Source: Pseudoclavibacter chungangensis (lineage in GTDB: Bacteria > Actinomycetota > Actinomycetes > Actinomycetales > Microbacteriaceae). From it: 64,000 bases of DNA. The stretch lies in the NCBI RefSeq assembly GCF_013410545.1, contig NZ_JACCFV010000001.1, positions 1,178,001-1,242,000 of the forward strand, read 5' to 3'. Below the pieces are notes generated by a model. That model saw only the letters and a program-made list of their open reading frames with translations. It made no database searches and was not told where the DNA came from. This document shows positions 20,391 through 29,200 of the stretch, one piece after another. Within the stretch, counting starts at the first letter, position 1; every line of letters begins with the position of its first letter. The position numbers and the translations under genes were made by a program.

Positions 20391-20408
20391 ATAGAGTAAT
20401 TACTCTAT
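20391..20408. promoter_or_regulatory. PadR operator
   Basis: Perfect 18-bp palindrome ATAGAGTAATTACTCTAT, strikingly AT-rich against its surroundings, in the padR promoter region and 119 nt before dusB. PadR proteins bind such dyads and repress their own operon; assignment to this PadR is inference. Confidence 0.7.
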
Positions 20409-20526
20409 GAGCTGCAGTAGTGGACGTCAATGGGGGATCGCCCGTCGGCGCGGTTCGCCGGGAGCGCGCACCGATGCCGGGCGTCCTGACGCGGTCTTCC
20501 GCCGAACCTGGGATGATGGACGGGTC

Positions 20527-21705
20527 ATGACCGTCTCCCTCACCACCCCACCGCCCTCCGCGACCGACCGGGCCGAGCCACTGCGCATCGGCCCGCACGT
20601 CCTCGACGTGCCCGTCGTCCTCGCGCCCATGGCGGGCATCACGAACGCCGCCTTCCGTCGTCTCTGCCGCGAGTACGGCGGTGGGCTCTACGTCTCGGAG
20701 ATGATCACCTCGCGAGCGCTCGTCGAGCGCAACGCCGTGACGATGCGGCTCATCGAGCACCACGAGTCCGAGGACCTCCGCTCCATCCAGCTCTACGGCG
20801 TCGACCCGGTGACGGTGCGCGAGGCCGTCACGATGCTCGTCGCCGAGAACCGCGCCGACCACATCGACCTCAACTTCGGCTGCCCCGTGCCCAAGGTCAC
20901 GCGCAAGGGTGGGGGAGCGGCGCTGCCCTGGAAGACGAACCTGTTCCGGCAGATCGTCGAGAACGCGGTCCGTGCGGCGGGCGACATCCCCCTCACGATC
21001 AAGATGCGCATGGGCATCGATCCCGAGCACCACACGTATCTCGAGGCGGGCCGCATCGCCGAGCAGGCGGGCGTCGCGGCGATGGCACTGCACGGTCGCA
21101 CGGCCTCGCAGTTCTACTCGGGCGAGGCGAACTGGGACGCGATCGCGACGCTCAAGCAGACCGTCACCTCGGTGCCCGTGCTCGGAAACGGCGACATCTG
21201 GTCGGGCGAGGACGGCGTGCGCATGATGCGCGAGACGGGCTGTGACGGCGTCGTCGTCGGCCGCGGCTGCCTCGGCCGGCCGTGGCTGTTCGGCGACCTC
21301 GAGGCGGCCTTCCGGGGAGAGACGCATCGCTTCCGTCCCACCCTCGGCGAGGTCGGCGACGCGATCCGTCGCCACGCGGCGCTGCTCGCCGAGTTCTTCG
21401 AGGACGAGGGGCGCGCGTGCCGCGACATCCGCAAGCACGTCGCCTGGTACTTCAAGGGCTATCCCGTCGGCGGTGAGTTCCGCGCGGCCCTCGCGCTCGT
21501 CGACTCGCTCGCGCAGATCGACGAGCTGCTCGCGACCCTGGACGCCGATGCGCCGTACCCCGGTGCGGACGCCGAGGGGCAGCGCGGCCGTGCGGGCACC
21601 CCGAAGCGGCCCGCACTGCCCGACCGCTGGCTCGAGAGCCACGAGCTGAACGACGAGCAGCGCGCGAACATCTCGGCCGCCGAACTCGACACCTCGGGCG
21701 GATGA
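20527..21705 (+). CDS. dusB: tRNA-dihydrouridine synthase (DusB type)
   Basis: 392 residues from ATG 20527. The FMN TIM barrel shows VVLAPMAGITNAAFR, the catalytic Cys in DLNFGCPVPKVTRKGGGAAL, LHGRTASQFYSG, and GNGDIWSGEDG. It reduces specific uridines in tRNA. The frame opens further upstream to 20407 through the PadR operator, which is not used. Its last bases overlap the dgt start. Confidence 0.93.
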   Translation: MTVSLTTPPPSATDRAEPLRIGPHVLDVPVVLAPMAGITNAAFRRLCREYGGGLYVSEMITSRALVERNAVTMRLIEHHESEDLRSIQLYGVDPVTVREAVTMLVAENRADHIDLNFGCPVPKVTRKGGGAALPWKTNLFRQIVENAVRAAGDIPLTIKMRMGIDPEHHTYLEAGRIAEQAGVAAMALHGRTASQFYSGEANWDAIATLKQTVTSVPVLGNGDIWSGEDGVRMMRETGCDGVVVGRGCLGRPWLFGDLEAAFRGETHRFRPTLGEVGDAIRRHAALLAEFFEDEGRACRDIRKHVAWYFKGYPVGGEFRAALALVDSLAQIDELLATLDADAPYPGADAEGQRGRAGTPKRPALPDRWLESHELNDEQRANISAAELDTSGG

Positions 21706-22988
21706 TGCCCGGCCCCAAGCCACCGCCCCTGGACCGGAGCCCGTACGACGACTTCGACCGTGAGCGGTTCCTTCCCGAGCACCACGAGAACCGGCGCCGG
21801 TCGAGCTTCGCCCGCGACCGGGCCCGGCTCCTGCACTCGAGCGCGCTGCGCCGGCTCGCGGCGAAGACGCAGGTCCTCTCGCCGACGGCGGGACTCGACT
21901 TCGCGCGCAACCGGCTCACGCATTCGCTCGAGGTCGCGCAGGTCGGTCGCGAGATCGCCTCGACGCTCGAACTCGACCCCGACATCGTCGACACCGCGTG
22001 TCTCGCGCACGACCTCGGGCATCCGCCGTTCGGCCACAACGGTGAACGCGCACTCAACGAGTGGGCCCTCGAAATCGGCGGGTTCGAGGGCAACGCGCAG
22101 ACGCTGCGGCTCGTGACCCGGCTCGAACCGAAGGTGTTCGACGCGGCGGGTCGGCCGTTCGGCCTCAACCTGACGCGGGCGAGCCTCGATGCCTCGACGA
22201 AGTACCCGTGGACGAGGCTCCACGGGGTCGAACGCGGGACGCGCAAGTTCGGCGTCTACGACGACGACCTGCCCGTGTTCGAGTGGTTGCGCGCCGAGGC
22301 GCCGGGCGATCGGACGTGCATCGAGGCGCAGGTCATGGACCTGTGCGACGACATCGCGTACTCGGTGCACGACCTCGAGGACGCGGTCGTGTCGGGCTAC
22401 GTCGTGCTCCCCGAACTGGAGGCGCCGGCGAACCGCGAGGCGATCCTGTTCACGGCCGCCGACTGGGCGGGCGGCTCGGTGTCGCGCGGGGCGCTCGACG
22501 AGGCGTTCGAGCGACTGCTGTCGGCGCCGTTCTGGGTGCACGACTACGACGGATCCCGCATTGCACAGGCCGGGCTCAAGAACCTCACGTCGCAGCTCAT
22601 CGGACGGTTCGCGCGCGCGGCCACCGAGGCGACGTGGGAGGCCTACCCGCTCGAATCGCTCATCCGCTATCGCGGTCAGGTCGTCGTGCCGGAGTGGGTG
22701 CGCGCCGAGATCGCGATGCTCAAGGGCATCGTCGCGGGGTTCGTGATGTCGCTCGACGCGCGGCGCCCCGTCTACGAGCGCCAGCGTGCGCTGCTCACGG
22801 AGCTCGCGGACGCCCTCTGGGCGGATGCGCCGGTGAGTCTCGACGCGGGCTTCGCGGCCGATTTCGTGGCGGCGGTCGACGATGCGGCGCGGCGCCGCGT
22901 CGTCGTCGACCAGGTCGCGTCCCTCACCGACCAGTCGGCCGTCGCCTGGCACGCCCGACTGACGCGAACCGACCCGATCACGGCGTGA
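21702..22988 (+). CDS. dgt: Deoxyguanosinetriphosphate triphosphohydrolase-like protein
   Basis: 428 residues. HD-domain residues appear as RLTHSLEVAQVGREIA and CLAHDLGHPPFGHNGE, with the family's FEGNAQTLRLVT block. dGTPases split dNTPs into nucleoside and triphosphate, affecting the dNTP pool. Two ATGs (21702, 21705) are possible; the first overlaps the dusB stop. The order dusB-dgt-(tpx)-dnaG is common in Microbacteriaceae. Confidence 0.93.
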   Translation: MMPGPKPPPLDRSPYDDFDRERFLPEHHENRRRSSFARDRARLLHSSALRRLAAKTQVLSPTAGLDFARNRLTHSLEVAQVGREIASTLELDPDIVDTACLAHDLGHPPFGHNGERALNEWALEIGGFEGNAQTLRLVTRLEPKVFDAAGRPFGLNLTRASLDASTKYPWTRLHGVERGTRKFGVYDDDLPVFEWLRAEAPGDRTCIEAQVMDLCDDIAYSVHDLEDAVVSGYVVLPELEAPANREAILFTAADWAGGSVSRGALDEAFERLLSAPFWVHDYDGSRIAQAGLKNLTSQLIGRFARAATEATWEAYPLESLIRYRGQVVVPEWVRAEIAMLKGIVAGFVMSLDARRPVYERQRALLTELADALWADAPVSLDAGFAADFVAAVDDAARRRVVVDQVASLTDQSAVAWHARLTRTDPITA

Positions 22989-23008
22989 CCCGAGCGCGGG
23001 ATTCCGGG

Positions 23009-23049
23009 CGGTTCTCGGGGTTCCGGGGCACCCGGAACCCCGAGAACCG
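23009..23049 (+). terminator. Hairpin terminator after dgt
   Basis: Perfect 19-bp stem (23009-23027 with 23031-23049; left arm begins CGGTTCTCGGGG) and a 3-nt GCA loop, 20 nt after the stop of dgt. It ends the dusB-dgt unit before tpx. Confidence 0.75.
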
Positions 23050-23099
23050 ACCGGAACTCGCCCGGCCCGCCGCGTGGGCCGAGCTGCCATCATTGGGGC

Positions 23100-23597
23100 A
23101 TGGCTCAGACTGCATTCCGGGGCACCCCGGTCACGACCTCGGGTGAACTGCCCGCCGTCGGCGCGAAGGCGCCGGACTTCGACCTCGTCGGCATCGACCT
23201 CGCGCCCGTCCGCCTCGCGGACTTCGCGGGGCGACGCGTGGTCCTCAACGTGTTCCCCTCCGTCGGCACGGGCGTGTGCGCCGCGTCGGTGCGGCGCTTC
23301 AACGAGCTCGCCGCCGGGCTCGGCAACACGACCGTCGTGTGTGTGTCGAAGGACCTGCCGTTCGCGCAGTCGCGCTTCTGCGGCGCCGAGGGCATCGAGA
23401 ACGTCGTGCTCGCCTCGGCGTTCCGCTCGGACTTCGGGGACGCCTACGGGCTCACGCAACTGGACGGCCCCCTCGCGGGCCTCCTCGCCCGCGCGGTCGT
23501 GATCGTCGACACCGACGGCGCCGTGCGCTACGCCCACATCTCGCCCGAGATCGGCGAGGAGCCCGACTACGACGCGGCGCTTGCGGCGTTGGCCTGA
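23100..23597 (+). CDS. tpx: Thiol peroxidase
   Basis: 165-residue atypical 2-Cys peroxiredoxin that reduces peroxides at the expense of thioredoxin. The peroxidatic Cys lies in [15 protein letters not shown] (the usual Asp of SxDTxVC is Gly here) and the resolving Cys in [12 protein letters not shown]. It is a single-gene unit between two hairpins. Confidence 0.93.
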   Translation: MAQTAFRGTPVTTSGELPAVGAKAPDFDLVGIDLAPVRLADFAGRRVVLNVFPSVGTGVCAASVRRFNELAAGLGNTTVVCVSKDLPFAQSRFCGAEGIENVVLASAFRSDFGDAYGLTQLDGPLAGLLARAVVIVDTDGAVRYAHISPEIGEEPDYDAALAALA

Positions 23598-23613
23598 ACC
23601 CTCCCGCCCCGCC

Positions 23614-23654
23614 CGATCGGACCGCCCGGCTCCTCACGCCGGGCGGTCCGATCG
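23614..23654 (+). terminator. Hairpin terminator after tpx
   Basis: Perfect 17-bp stem (CGATCGGACCGCCCGGC, 23614-23630, with 23638-23654), 7-nt loop, followed by TTCGTTCCC, which gives a weak U tract. 17 nt after the stop. Confidence 0.8.
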
Positions 23655-23806
23655 TTCGTTCCCCACAATGACCGGCGGGCGTGCTCGACGCGCGGGATCG
23701 TCCCAGCGGCCGCGCGGTCATGACGGCGGAGACCGGCGGCGCCACACCATGCCTCGCTGACAGCGGACACCGGTGGCGCGGGGCCGCCGCGGTCCGTCCC
23801 GACGAT

Positions 23807-23818
23807 TAGGATCCCTGC
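23807..23818 (+). promoter_or_regulatory. Leaderless promoter of dnaG
   Basis: TAGGAT at 23807-23812 ends 6 nt before ATG 23819; no Shine-Dalgarno sequence is present, consistent with a leaderless mRNA. Confidence 0.5.
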
Positions 23819-25780
23819 ATGGCCCTCATCCGCAAATCCGACATCGACGAGGTGCGGTCGCGGACGAACATCGCCGACGTCGTGGGCGACTACGTGACGC
23901 TCCGCTCGGGTGGCGTCGGCTCGATGAAGGGCCTGTGCCCGTTCCACGACGAGCGCACACCGTCGTTCAACGTGCGGCCCGCGCTCGGCCTGTTCCACTG
24001 CTTCGGGTGCGGCGAGTCGGGCGATGTCTACTCGTTCCTGCAGAAGATCGACCACGTCTCGTTCGCGGACGCCGTCGAGCGCCTCGCGGCCCGGATCGGC
24101 TACACGCTCACGTACGAGGACGGCGGGCAGGCGCCCGACCACTCGCGTCGGCTGCGGCTGCTGCAGGCCAACACGGCGGCGCACCACTTCTTCGTCGCCC
24201 AGCTCGGCGACGCCGACGCGGCACCGGGGCGCGAGTTCCTCGGCGGTCGCGGATTCGATCCCGAGGCGGCTGCGCACTTCGGCGTCGGTTACGCCCCGAA
24301 GAGCTGGGACGCGCTGAGTTCGCACCTGCGCGCCGCGGGCTTCACGAAGCAGGAGATGCAGGACGCAGGCCTCGTGTCGACGAACGATCGCGGGTCGAGT
24401 TACGACCGGTTCCGCGGCCGCGTCGTGTGGCCGATCCGCGACACGGCGGGCCAGACGCTCGGGTTCGGTGCCCGCAAGCTCTTCGACGACGACCAGGGCC
24501 CGAAGTACCTCAACACGCCCGAGACGCCCGTCTACCACAAGCAGCAGGTGCTCTACGGGCTGGACCTCGCGAAGCGCGAGATCGCGCGCGAGCGCAGCGT
24601 CGTCGTCGTCGAGGGCTACACGGACGTCATGGCCGCGCACCTCGCGGGCGTGACGACGGCCGTCGCGACGTGTGGCACGGCGTTCGGTGTCGACCACATC
24701 AAGGTGCTGCGTCGCATCCTCGACGACGAGTCGGGCAAGGGCCGGGTGGTCTTCACGTTCGATCCGGACGAGGCCGGGCAGAAGGCCGCGATGAAGGCGT
24801 TCGCCGAGGAGAAGCGCTTCGTCGCGCAGACGTATGTGGCGGTCGGGCGGGACGGACTCGACCCGTGCGATCTGCGCCTGCATCGCGGGGACGCCGCGGT
24901 GCGGGAACTCGTCGACGATGCCGTGCCCATGTACGAGTTCGTCATCAAGCGGCAGTTGCGCGACCACGACCTCGACACCGTCGAGGGGCGCGTGGCCGCC
25001 CTGCGTCAGTCGGCGCCCGTCGTCGCGGGGATCCGCGATCCGTCGGTGCGGCCCGGCTATGCGCGGCAGCTCGCGCGGTGGCTCGGGATGGACCTGCCGA
25101 TGGTCGAGCGGGCCGTGCAACAGGCCGGCCGGGGTGGCGCACAGCGCGCCCCACAGCGCACGCCCGCGCACTCGATGCGCACGTCGTCGCCGGCCGGCGG
25201 GTGGCAGGGTGATCCGCCGCCGGACCCCGAGGAGGGCCTACCGCCCGATCCCGCCGAGGACGGGTTCGGGGGTGGCGGCGGCTTCGGCGGCGCGATGGCG
25301 AGCGTGCGTCTGAGCGATCTCGGGAACGACCCCGTCACGCGCCTCGAACGCGACACGCTCATGGCCGTGCTGCAGGTGCCGGGTGCTCTCGACGCGGCCG
25401 CGCTCGACCGTGTGCTCGCGACCGACTTCACGAACGCGACGCTCGCGACGGTCCGCGACGGCATCCTCGCGACGAGGACATCGCTCGGGCAGCCGCGGTG
25501 GCTCATCGAGCTCGCCGACGAGGTGCCCGCGCAGTTCCGCTCGCTCGTGAACGAACTCGCGATGGCGCCGCTGCCGGCCGGGCCGACCGAGGAGCAGCTC
25601 TCGGCCTACGCGCGTGCGATCAGTGCCTCGCTCGTCGAACGCGATCTGCTGCGCCGTAAGGCCGAGGCGCTCGGTGCGTTGCAGCGCACCGACCCGAAGG
25701 CGGAGCCCGAGCGGTTCGCGCACCTGCAGGCGCAGCTCGTGGAACTCGAGCAGTTGAAACGCAGGCTGCGGGACGACTGA
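23819..25780 (+). CDS. dnaG: DNA primase
   Basis: 653 residues. The CHC2 zinc finger is CPFHDERTPSF to HCFGCGESGD (residues ~40-65). The RNAP core/Toprim follows, with VVVEGYTDVMAAHLAGV and TFDPDEAGQKA. A glycine/proline-rich linker (~residues 440-490) joins the C-terminal DnaB-interaction domain, which ends at the RRLRDD tail. It synthesises RNA primers for replication. It stands alone with its own promoter. Confidence 0.97.
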   Translation: MALIRKSDIDEVRSRTNIADVVGDYVTLRSGGVGSMKGLCPFHDERTPSFNVRPALGLFHCFGCGESGDVYSFLQKIDHVSFADAVERLAARIGYTLTYEDGGQAPDHSRRLRLLQANTAAHHFFVAQLGDADAAPGREFLGGRGFDPEAAAHFGVGYAPKSWDALSSHLRAAGFTKQEMQDAGLVSTNDRGSSYDRFRGRVVWPIRDTAGQTLGFGARKLFDDDQGPKYLNTPETPVYHKQQVLYGLDLAKREIARERSVVVVEGYTDVMAAHLAGVTTAVATCGTAFGVDHIKVLRRILDDESGKGRVVFTFDPDEAGQKAAMKAFAEEKRFVAQTYVAVGRDGLDPCDLRLHRGDAAVRELVDDAVPMYEFVIKRQLRDHDLDTVEGRVAALRQSAPVVAGIRDPSVRPGYARQLARWLGMDLPMVERAVQQAGRGGAQRAPQRTPAHSMRTSSPAGGWQGDPPPDPEEGLPPDPAEDGFGGGGGFGGAMASVRLSDLGNDPVTRLERDTLMAVLQVPGALDAAALDRVLATDFTNATLATVRDGILATRTSLGQPRWLIELADEVPAQFRSLVNELAMAPLPAGPTEEQLSAYARAISASLVERDLLRRKAEALGALQRTDPKAEPERFAHLQAQLVELEQLKRRLRDD

Positions 25781-25809
25781 GGCGTCACCTCGTGCCTCCG
25801 TCGTACCGA

Positions 25810-26436
25810 TCACTCGTCCCGGAGGACCACGGTTCGACGCGACCAGCCGCCGTCGGCGGCGGCCCGGACCACGAAGTCCGCGACGCTGTCCCGTGTGGAC
25901 ACGGGCATGCCGGGCACGTTCGAGAGCGCGTCGAGGTCGGTGGCCGTGTAGGCGCGCAGTGGTCGGTTGCGCAGGGTTCCGGGGTAGACGAGGGTCCAGT
26001 CGAGCGAGCTCGCGCGCACGAGCACCTCTGCGGCCGCCTTGTCGGCGAACACGTTCCGCATCGCCGTGCGATACAGCAGGCGGGCGAACGGGGAGACGAT
26101 GTCGGCAGACTCTCCGACACCGAGGGCCGAGACGATGATGGTGCGGGACGGGGTGCCGAGCTCGTGCGCCGCGACGAGCGCCTCGGCGCTCCGTCGGGCG
26201 AGCGTCGCTGCGCCGAGCGAGCGGACTCCGAGGGCGCTGATGACGGCATCGCACTCCCGTGCGTGCTCGGCGAGCTCGCGCGCGACGAGCGGATCGGCGA
26301 CCACGCGGGTCGCCCGGGGATCGGTGACGGCGTCCGCCCGACGCACCATCGCCGTGACGTCGTGCCCCGCATCCAGTGCGCGTCGGACGATTCGGCTGCC
26401 CGTGGCGCCGTTGGCGCCGATGACGAGGACGTTCAC
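25810..26436 (-). CDS. NAD(P)-binding oxidoreductase (atypical SDR)
   Basis: 208 residues. The N-terminal Rossmann motif NVLVIGANGATGSRIVRRAL matches atypical SDRs of the NmrA/BLVRB group. YRTAMRNVFADKAAAE and WTLVYPGTL are family features. Substrate unknown. The ATG overlaps the stop of the upstream SDR gene by 4 nt, so the two form one operon that is read away from the TetR gene. Confidence 0.85.
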   Translation of the reverse strand: MNVLVIGANGATGSRIVRRALDAGHDVTAMVRRADAVTDPRATRVVADPLVARELAEHARECDAVISALGVRSLGAATLARRSAEALVAAHELGTPSRTIIVSALGVGESADIVSPFARLLYRTAMRNVFADKAAAEVLVRASSLDWTLVYPGTLRNRPLRAYTATDLDALSNVPGMPVSTRDSVADFVVRAAADGGWSRRTVVLRDE

Positions 26437-27344
26437 GCGTCCGCTCCGTCCGTGCGGGCCGTCGCATCGGTATCGTGCCGTTTCGGGAGCACGTGGTCGA
26501 GTCCGCTCAGGCGCACCGATCGTTCCCAGAGCTCACGTGCCATGGCGGCATCGAGCGCCTGCCCGGCGGGCCGGGCCGTCCGGCGCCGGGCGAAGTATCC
26601 CCCCGAGGGGCACGCCGGTGACGGGCAGTTCTCGGCAAGCCACACGAGGGTCCGGGCGCCGGACTCCGGTGAGCCGAGAAGGCGTTTGGCGAGTGGATTC
26701 TGGTATATCCGACCGAGCGCGGACCCGGGCGCGGACGCGAAATTGCTGCCGATGATGCCCGGATGGAATGCGGCGGACGCGAGTCCGTGTGCTCGGTAGC
26801 GGCGATGGAGTTCGCGGGTGAACAGGATCTGTTCGAGTTTCGCGGTGCCGTAGGCCCTGCGGGCGTCGAACGGTCCGCGTGAGGATTCGAGGTCGTCGAG
26901 GTCGACATGACCGAAGAGGCGGTTCGCGACACTGGAGGTGTTGATCACGGTCGCCCGGTCCGCCACGAGTTGGTCGAGGAGCATTCCGGTCAACAGGAAC
27001 GGTGCGAGGTAGTCGACCTGGAACGTCTTCTCATGCCCGTCGACCGTCACGTCGCGTCCGGGTCCGAACACGCCGCCGGCGTTGTTGACGAGGACGTCGA
27101 TCCGCGGAAGATCGGTGCCGAGTCGCCCAGCGAGCTCGCGGACGGAGTCGAGCCGCGCGAAGTCGGTGAGGTATGACGGGCAGTCGAGTTCGCGGGCGAC
27201 GGCAGCGGTCTTCTCGGGCGACCGGCCGACGATCACGACGTGGTGGCCGCGCGCGGCGAGATCCCTGGCTGCGGCTCGTCCGATCCCGTCACTGGATCCC
27301 GTGATGACGATCGTCTTCCCGGGGGTGTGCTCGTCATGGCTCAT
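26433..27344 (-). CDS. Short-chain dehydrogenase/reductase
   Basis: 303 residues, classical-size SDR related to retinol/protochlorophyllide reductase-like enzymes. Cofactor motif TGSSDGIGRAAARDLA, NNAGG, catalytic Ser in INTSSVAN and YxxxK in RRAYGTAKLEQ. The physiological substrate cannot be inferred. It is divergent from a TetR regulator across 134 bp, the usual arrangement for control of a detoxification or redox operon. Confidence 0.9.
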   Translation of the reverse strand: MSHDEHTPGKTIVITGSSDGIGRAAARDLAARGHHVVIVGRSPEKTAAVARELDCPSYLTDFARLDSVRELAGRLGTDLPRIDVLVNNAGGVFGPGRDVTVDGHEKTFQVDYLAPFLLTGMLLDQLVADRATVINTSSVANRLFGHVDLDDLESSRGPFDARRAYGTAKLEQILFTRELHRRYRAHGLASAAFHPGIIGSNFASAPGSALGRIYQNPLAKRLLGSPESGARTLVWLAENCPSPACPSGGYFARRRTARPAGQALDAAMARELWERSVRLSGLDHVLPKRHDTDATARTDGADA

Positions 27345-27432
27345 GGTGGTCCGTTCCCCTGTGCTGTCTTCGTTCTCTGCGCCGCCCCGCGGCGCAGAGC
27401 ATCGCGGTGCGATCAGCTCGACTGAAACTGCA

Positions 27433-27446
27433 TGTCCAGTATGACA
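27433..27446. promoter_or_regulatory. Candidate TetR operator
   Basis: Short dyad TGTC-CAGTAT-GACA between the divergent SDR and TetR genes, 33 nt before the TetR start. The surrounding segment (27420-27478) is notably AT-richer than the genome. Arms of 4 bp are weak evidence. Confidence 0.35.
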
Positions 27447-27478
27447 CTCAGTTCCAAACTTGCTATCGTGAGTTCATC

Positions 27479-28150
27479 ATGTTGCGCTCGTCGAGGGGTC
27501 CACGGGAGATCGCGCGAATGGCCGTGCGCGCGCACGTCATCGATGTCGCGATCGGTCTGTTCGTCGACAACGGCTACGACGAGACGACGATCGACACGAT
27601 CTGCGACGAGGCCGGGATCTCTCGTAGTACGTTCTTCCGCCTCTTCCCGGGGAAGGCCGCGTTGGTCGCGAGCAATGCGACACGATTCGGTGAGCGTGTG
27701 GCGGATGCGCTCGCGGAGCGGCCCGACGGCGAACCGATCTGGGATTCCCTCAGGCGTGCGCTCGATCCGCTGGTGGACGCCTACGCCACGCAACCGCGCG
27801 CGTTCGAACTCGCGCGACTCGCCGCGGATCTTCCCGTAGTGGGCGCCCGTGAGCACGACAAGCTCGGAGAGTGGATCGAACTGCTCCGTCTGGAGGTGGC
27901 GCGTCGGATCGGTGTGGACGTCCGTGACGATGCCGATCCGCGCGCCGACGCGATCATCGCGGCGATGGTCGGGGCGATTCACACGTCCATGACGTACTGG
28001 GCTCGCAGCGCGGGGGAGCGGTCGCTGAGTGCGTTGCTCGATGCCGCCATGTCGCCATTGGGCGGAGGTGCCCCCGGTCCGAACGTCGGGCACGTGCCTG
28101 CTTCGATCGCGGGGAGAGGGTCCGCGCCAGACCGTTCGCGAAGCCTTTAG
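27479..28150 (+). CDS. TetR/AcrR-family regulator
   Basis: 223 residues. The N-terminal HTH reads HVIDVAIGLFVDNGYDETTIDTICDEAGISRSTFFRLFPGK-like (typical spacing GYDETT...ISRSTFF), followed by a variable ligand domain and a Gly/Pro/Ser-rich tail. ATG 27479 is chosen because the HTH begins ~20 residues later. It is divergent from two SDR genes that it probably represses. Confidence 0.9.
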   Translation: MLRSSRGPREIARMAVRAHVIDVAIGLFVDNGYDETTIDTICDEAGISRSTFFRLFPGKAALVASNATRFGERVADALAERPDGEPIWDSLRRALDPLVDAYATQPRAFELARLAADLPVVGAREHDKLGEWIELLRLEVARRIGVDVRDDADPRADAIIAAMVGAIHTSMTYWARSAGERSLSALLDAAMSPLGGGAPGPNVGHVPASIAGRGSAPDRSRSL

Positions 28151-28208
28151 GCTTGTTCGGCGACCGTGGCGCGTTCTGCGCGCGCCGGAGTGCGGTCGGA
28201 GAAGGGGC

Positions 28209-29198
28209 GTGGACACCGTGGAGCAGCCGACGATCGTCGCCGAGGACCTGTCGATCGCCTACATCGAGCGCGCGGCCGGGCGACCGCACGAGGCGCTCTC
28301 GGGCGCGACGTTCACGGTCGAACACGGCGGGATCCTCGGTGTCGTGGGCACGGCGGGTTCGGGCAAGACCGCGCTCGGACGCGTGCTCTCGGGCCGGGGC
28401 GACGAGGGGCGCGACTCGTGGCCGTTCATCTCGGGCGGCTCGCTGCACGCGGCCGGGCTCGATCTGCGGTATCCGTCCCGCGCGGACCGACGGCGCCTGA
28501 CGCTCGATATCGGCTATCTCGCGCAGGAGTCCGGTGACGGCCTGCGCAACGACCTCACGGTGGGCGAGAACATCGCCGAGCCGATCCTCTCGCGCGACCG
28601 CAGCTTCGAGCGGCGTCGCCTCGGCCGCGCGGCGGCCATGCTCATCGACGCGGTCGACCTCGAGCTCGGCATGCTCAACAAGTTCCCGTTCGAGCTCTCA
28701 CGGGGTCAGCGGCAGCGTGTCGCGCTCGCGCAGGCGCTCATCGTCGAGCCGAAGGTGCTCATCGTCGACGAGCCCGCGCAGGGCGTCGACATCATCGCGC
28801 GCCCCGCGCTGTTCACGCTGCTCGAGCGCATCAACGCGGCGCGACAGTGCACGATGGTCATCCTGAGCCACGACCTCGCGACGGTGCAGCGACTCACCGA
28901 GGACATCCTCGTGCTCGACCGGGGCTTCGTCATCGCCCGTGGCCGCATCGACGACGTCCTCGCGAAGCCGGATCACCCGTACCTCCTGCGCATGCGTGAG
29001 GCGCGGGACTTCGCGCGTGCGCCGCTCCCGGGGCTCGTCGAGCGCGACGCGCTGCTCGCCGTGGACCGCGTCGCGGACGGCCTGTTCGGCGACTTCGACG
29101 CCGCGACGGTGCAGGCGGAGGCGGCGGAGCTCGCGGAGGAGAAGCTCGTCGAGCAGCGTCCCGAGTTCGCGCGGTTCACGAAACAGGGGGAGGACTGA
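28209..29198 (+). CDS. ABC transporter ATPase, oligopeptide (DppD/DppF) type, without visible permease
   Basis: 329 residues from GTG 28209, with GGAGAAGG 3 nt upstream. Walker A GTAGSGKTALG, signature LSRGQRQRVALAQAL (LSRGQ in place of LSGGQ), Walker B VLIVDEPAQGVD and H-loop ILSHDLATV are all usable. The C-terminal part resembles peptide/nickel ABC ATPases. No permease or binding-protein gene lies next to it, so the partner is elsewhere. It is followed after 2 nt by a hydroxyacid dehydrogenase gene. Confidence 0.85.
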   Translation: MDTVEQPTIVAEDLSIAYIERAAGRPHEALSGATFTVEHGGILGVVGTAGSGKTALGRVLSGRGDEGRDSWPFISGGSLHAAGLDLRYPSRADRRRLTLDIGYLAQESGDGLRNDLTVGENIAEPILSRDRSFERRRLGRAAAMLIDAVDLELGMLNKFPFELSRGQRQRVALAQALIVEPKVLIVDEPAQGVDIIARPALFTLLERINAARQCTMVILSHDLATVQRLTEDILVLDRGFVIARGRIDDVLAKPDHPYLLRMREARDFARAPLPGLVERDALLAVDRVADGLFGDFDAATVQAEAAELAEEKLVEQRPEFARFTKQGED

Positions 29199-29200
29199 CC

